A stretch of DNA of 28,387 nucleotides from Mnemiopsis leidyi (Eukaryota; Ctenophora; Tentaculata; Lobata; Bolinopsidae): the NCBI GenBank assembly GCA_000226015.1, contig JH154188.1, positions 1-28,387 of the forward strand. The letters run 5' to 3'. Position 1 is the stretch's first letter. Each line of letters opens with the position of its first letter. Made by a program: the position numbers and the translations under genes. Shown piece after piece: positions 24,747 to 28,387 of the stretch. The notes below the pieces were generated by a model. It was not told where the DNA came from and did no database searches. It saw nothing but the letters and a program-made list of their open reading frames with translations.

Positions 24747-27700
24747 CTGAGATTCAAACGTTAAACATGACAATGAAACGTTAAACACGTTAAATTTCAA
24801 TTTCAATTTAAGAAAACGTTTGTGACCTGTTAGACATTAAACTACTTGATTAGTAGTGAAACTACATAACTTTAAACGTCCAAAAATAAACTAAATATGT
24901 AGTGACTCCAAGAGTTTTAAACTATTTCAACACTACAAATTAAATACATTTATTGAGGTAAAAAATCAGTAGAAATGGAGAGTGTTGGGCCCGTAATATA
25001 TGTATAATCCTACCTATGCTGCATCACAAGTTGCGGAATACTGAATAAATAAGCCTCTTTACTGTTTATACCTATCTTGTCGTCAGAGAAGGAGAGTCTA
25101 GGAGTGGCGGCAGGAGACATGTACAACTTCAGCAGGTCTACTCCACCACACTGCATAGACCCGGTACAACTCCTGTATTGGGAGGGTCTGCTGGACTCTC
25201 TAATACCGTGACAGTTTACCCACACTGTACCTACGTTCAACTGCTTCGTCAACTACGGGAACACAGTGTTAGTGCAGGGAAATAGAGTATCTTTACTTTA
25301 AATCAAATCAGCAGGGAGATGAGACGAGATTGAGCTTAGCAATTTTTTCCGTGTCCGGGACAACCGGACTAGCCAAGTAATTTAACCTCATATAACGCTG
25401 ACAAGAAAGAACCAATCACTAAAACATGTAGAACAACAACAAAACAAACCTGCATAATAAGACTGTTCTTCTCGGACCAGACAGAACAGCCTACGCCTTG
25501 TTTGGAGTGGTTAACAATAGCCACAGCTTCCTTAGCTGTCCTGAAGGAGGCCACCTTTACAAGGGGCCCAAGTAGGACCTCGTCCCATATGTCATTGCTG
25601 GGTTGCACGTCAAGGAGCACGGTGGGGGTATGGTATGAGCCGGTGTCGGGGATTGCACTGCTGCTCTGCAGGGTTATGTTGGTTTGGAATTTCTGGATTT
25701 GAATATTTGCCGATTTTAAGATTGATAAGTGATTGTCGACGATTTTCTCGTCTTGCTTAAAACAAAGTCCGTCTAAGGTGTTGTCTAGTCAGTAATCGTT
25801 TAATCATGTTGATAGTCAGTCTTCACCTTGAACTGGGACAGATGGGTGTTAAGAGTCAAAGCTTCCTTAATCGCAGAGATATTCTTGGAAGTAGTAGCTC
25901 CGACATCATTGGAGTGATCCAGAGCATCTCCAACTCGCAATTTAGAAATTTTCTCCTTCAATCTCTTACAAAACTTCTCGTAACAGGAGGATTGAACCAG
26001 GACTTTCCCAATACTGTCGTATGCTTGTCCTGGATGAATTCCATGAATGTTCAGACATCCGACTCGGGTGTACTTGATAAAGACAATTTTCTCATTTCTG
26101 ATTTGTCAGATAGATGCAACCTGTTACCTGGACTTCATATTTTGTCAAGGAACATTCGCGAACTTCCTTACCCAATTATCTGTGGCTGATGTTACCAACT
26201 TGGTTACGAACATGTGATTCTATTCAATTTCATTAAGCTAAGCTAGGAACGTAACGAAAATTTTGATAACGCGCGCACTTTTGCGCGTTGTGAGGCTACG
26301 AAAATAAGTTTCACGTTTTCCATAAAATAAGATACAGATTTGCGACAGAGTGGCAACCGTAAAACGTGGTCTGAATAAGGCGGGCTAGCAAACTGGACAC
26401 ATTTGTCATTTAACAATTAACGGTCTTCATTTAGGATTTTCAATTTGATCAAACAATGATAGTTCTTGATAGGAATAGTTGGTAGAAATTTATACCAGAA
26501 AAGTTGTACGGCAGTGTTCTGTGTTAGTATCGGATCACATAATTTGACCAAAACTCATATCATTCAGAATTACCAACCACACTTCTCCCAGTTAAAAATT
26601 AAAGAACGTGAGCTATGTCAGATGTTATTTACCTGAAGCGTAGAATCCTTTATCAGCTAAACAATCGACGGCGCTGTCAATGTCACTGTTGCTGAAGACT
26701 ATCATGGAACTTTTGCCAACTTGACAGAGAGAAACTGGTATTGGGTATTGCAGGGAGCTAACAATGGATCTGCACTCTTCTTTAGTTGACAGTGCTCCAC
26801 TTAACATTGCAATGTTTCTGTCTGACAGCAGCGCCTGAAATAAAATACAACACGTGATACAACACGTGTTAGAACAAGTGATTCAACACGTGTTTGTCTT
26901 AGCAACTTATTATCGTTTTTTTATATCGTAGCCAAGTTTTTTGACGACTTCAGACCTAGGAATTTAGGAAGTGGAAAATTAGATTTAAAGGCCAAACATT
27001 GCAGGGAGTATCAAGTAACAGATACGTTAACATGTTCCTGATAGATTAATTAGACTCCCGAGATAAGACAGGGAGCATGCACTGAATAAGACTACACATT
27101 CATCTACTCACAGAAAACATGGAAAATTTGTATTATTATTTTTTAATAACTTTAAAGTTTTTTAACATTTAAGAACCTGTCAAGAACAGAAAACTCAAAA
27201 CATAATTATTTTTAATTTAAGTTGAATATAAAAACTTTAAAGTTTTAATCACATTGAAGTACCTGTCTAGCTTTGTCTCCGACCACAACAGAAAGTACAC
27301 CGGGAGGTAGCCCCGCAGTAACACAGAGAGACGCGAAGAGCAGCGCAGGGAGCGGCGCCGAGGGAGATACTATCACGCAGTTTCCTGCAGCTAGGGCAGG
27401 CACTACCTGGGGTGGGGTTGTGTTGGGGGAGCTACAAATTTTATTGTGTATATTGTACTATACATTATACATTATAAATAATACATTATAAATTATACAT
27501 TTTACATTATAAATAAGACATTATACATTATACATTTTACGTTATACATAATAAATTATACATGATCCATTATACATAATACATTATTTAGAAAAATGAA
27601 ACAGAGTATTAATTGGATTAATTTGTATCTCTTGTATCTCTTGTATCTCTTATACACAGTTCATGATACATTATACATTATAAATTATACATTATACATT

Positions 27701-27852
27701 TATGAATTATACATTATTCATTATGCAATATACATTATACATTATACAATGTACATAGCACGCAGTACATACCTGTTGAGCGATCTGAGTAAGAGTATCC
27801 ACCTCAGGAAGCAACACAGCAACAATACCTCGAGACTGACAATCCTTCACTT
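22634..27852 (-). CDS. ALDH16A1: ALDH16A1-like aldehyde dehydrogenase family protein, likely non-catalytic (5' partial)
   Basis: Twelve minus-strand GT-AG exons, listed 5' to 3': 27773-27852, 27263-27406, 26633-26834, 25827-26029, 25450-25692, 25072-25252, 24665-24746, 24332-24499, 23996-24131, 23625-23852, 23328-23454, 22634-22806. They join in frame to 654 residues and TAG 22634-22636. The first ALDH domain runs to NVGTVWVNCHG and is followed by the start of a second ALDH domain that stops after WYFGYPEG. This one-and-a-half-domain layout is the signature of ALDH16. The vertebrate protein has about 800 residues, so roughly 150 N-terminal residues lie beyond the right edge. The usual active-site Cys, Glu and others are replaced, so enzyme activity is doubtful; mammalian ALDH16A1 is likewise described as lacking the catalytic Cys. 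The exon at 25450-25692 could instead start 27 bases later, also in frame. Confidence 0.88.
22990..23334. repeat. 68-bp tandem array carrying copies of a splice donor
   Basis: Five copies, period 68 bp (66 once), lie in the last ALDH intron. Each ends with the plus-strand motif TACTGACC or a one-base variant (starts 23051, 23119, 23187, 23253, 23321). On the minus strand this is AAGGTCAGTA, the actual 5' splice site of exon 23328-23454. The copy next to the exon is the used donor; the other four are intronic duplicates, two of them identical over the core. Confidence 0.9.
25072..27852 (-). other. First ALDH domain (six exons), active-site residues replaced
   Basis: Recognisable landmarks: VVPALAAGNCVIVSPS, TAGLPPGVLSVVVGD, PVSLCQVGKSSMIVFSNSDI, FYASGQAYDSIGKVLVQ, TPTVLLDV.....WDEVLLGPL, then LNVGTVWVNCHG. 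Against the family consensus, KPS has become SPS (cofactor Lys lost), LELGGKSP has become LCQVGKSS (general-base Glu lost), and GQ.C has become GQAY (catalytic Cys lost). The PWNFPL region reads LLPEVDTL (Asn lost). The structural Gly/Pro framework is kept. Confidence 0.85.
27447..27755. repeat. AT-rich low-complexity repeat (ATTATACATT-type)
   Basis: Degenerate runs of ATTATACATT and CATTATAAAT occupy the intron between the first two visible ALDH exons, broken by a less repetitive segment (about 27592-27660) that has TTGTATCTC three times in a row. Small open frames here are artefacts of this composition. Confidence 0.85.
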
Positions 27853-28387
27853 CTGAAACAGTGGACATTATCTGGTTTGTAATGACAAGTTACTATAAAG
27901 TTAATATTTAGTAAATTTTTTTAAGCCGTGTTAATATTTAGATTCAGTTGCTAGTTGTTGGTTATATTTCACGTTTAATGTTTTGTCAGCTATGAATATG
28001 AAAAATGAAATATTTTTCGAAACGTCAGAATAAATACGATTTTCACTTGTTGGAACAACAAAATGATCATCACGACTTTCATCGTCCTATTCATTATCAA
28101 AATTTAGTAACTCAATAGTAACTTGTAGCAATCTGAAACATATTGGTTTTACTCAGATATGACTATCAAAAAGCTATTTTCATTTGCCAAGTTTTCTACA
28201 GCTACTCTCAATAGCTCATATAACACATGTCATTTCACACATGCGATATTTTACACGCAGGGCGATTATTTGTTTAAGTTTTCTCTCCAACTATAGATGT
28301 ACATAATTTGTATATTTGTCTAAGTGAGGTTATATTAGACTACGTTGCACGTTTTTTTTTCAAATTGTGTTCTGAATGGCTGAACCT
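27853..28387. other. Intron or upstream sequence of the ALDH gene, no exon recognised
   Basis: AT-rich, with no ALDH-like exon on the minus strand. The acceptor at 27853-27854 shows that coding sequence continues further right, so this is most likely intron. Confidence 0.55.

Noticed and set aside
25806-26189. 127-codon plus-strand open frame
   Set aside because: Antisense to ALDH exon 25827-26029, which has clear family motifs and correct splice sites.
27596-27856. 86-codon Tyr/Ile-rich plus-strand frame
   Set aside because: Translation of the ATTATACATT repeat and antisense of an ALDH exon.

Overview
The window comes from an intron-rich animal genome. Exons are bounded by GT-AG introns of roughly 100-950 bp, with AT-rich introns, T/C-rich acceptors and moderate-GC coding exons. 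The content (a tandem MAM/LDLa receptor with trefoil, kringle and Ig modules, a three-LIM CaaX protein, an ALDH16-type protein and a class A GPCR fragment) indicates a metazoan, most likely a non-vertebrate with compact genes such as a cnidarian-grade animal. The species cannot be fixed from sequence alone. One N (60) and a run of N (17260-17270) show this is a draft assembly.

Layout. (1) 1-267, minus: the first 89 codons of a rhodopsin-like GPCR, running off the left edge. (2) 268-1391: no recognisable exon. (3) 1392-16729, plus: 34 exons of one giant type I membrane protein. I joined them by hand in one continuous frame: 8,570 coding bases, 2,855 residues to a TGA, with the N-terminus missing. 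Domain order: partial MAM, LDLa, MAM, trefoil, Ig, MAM, then LDLa-MAM repeats, a MAM with a kringle inside it, Ig, MAM, three LDLa-MAM pairs, Ig, cysteine-rich GCC2/GCC3-like repeats, one transmembrane helix and a short tail with an NPxY motif. (4) 16730-17900: its 3' flank, with a cluster of TGACGTCA palindromes and a near-duplicate segment on both sides of the assembly gap. (5) 17980-19143, minus: an intronless three-LIM protein ending in the CaaX box CVIS. (6) 19144-22633: about 3.5 kb of non-coding DNA with two RFX X-box-like motifs. (7) 22634-27852, minus: twelve exons of an ALDH16A1-like protein (654 residues visible, N-terminus off the right edge). Its first ALDH domain lacks the catalytic Cys, the general-base Glu and other conserved residues. 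(8) 27853-28387: no recognisable exon.

The genes do not form a pathway. The points most worth following are the kringle nested inside a MAM domain, a 2,062-bp exon from which every expected intron is missing, two places where a splice site has been tandemly duplicated (a 40-bp acceptor duplication and a 68-bp donor-bearing array), the erased active site of the ALDH16 protein, and the PET-less LIM-CaaX protein. I found no RNA gene, CRISPR array, transposase or viral element.
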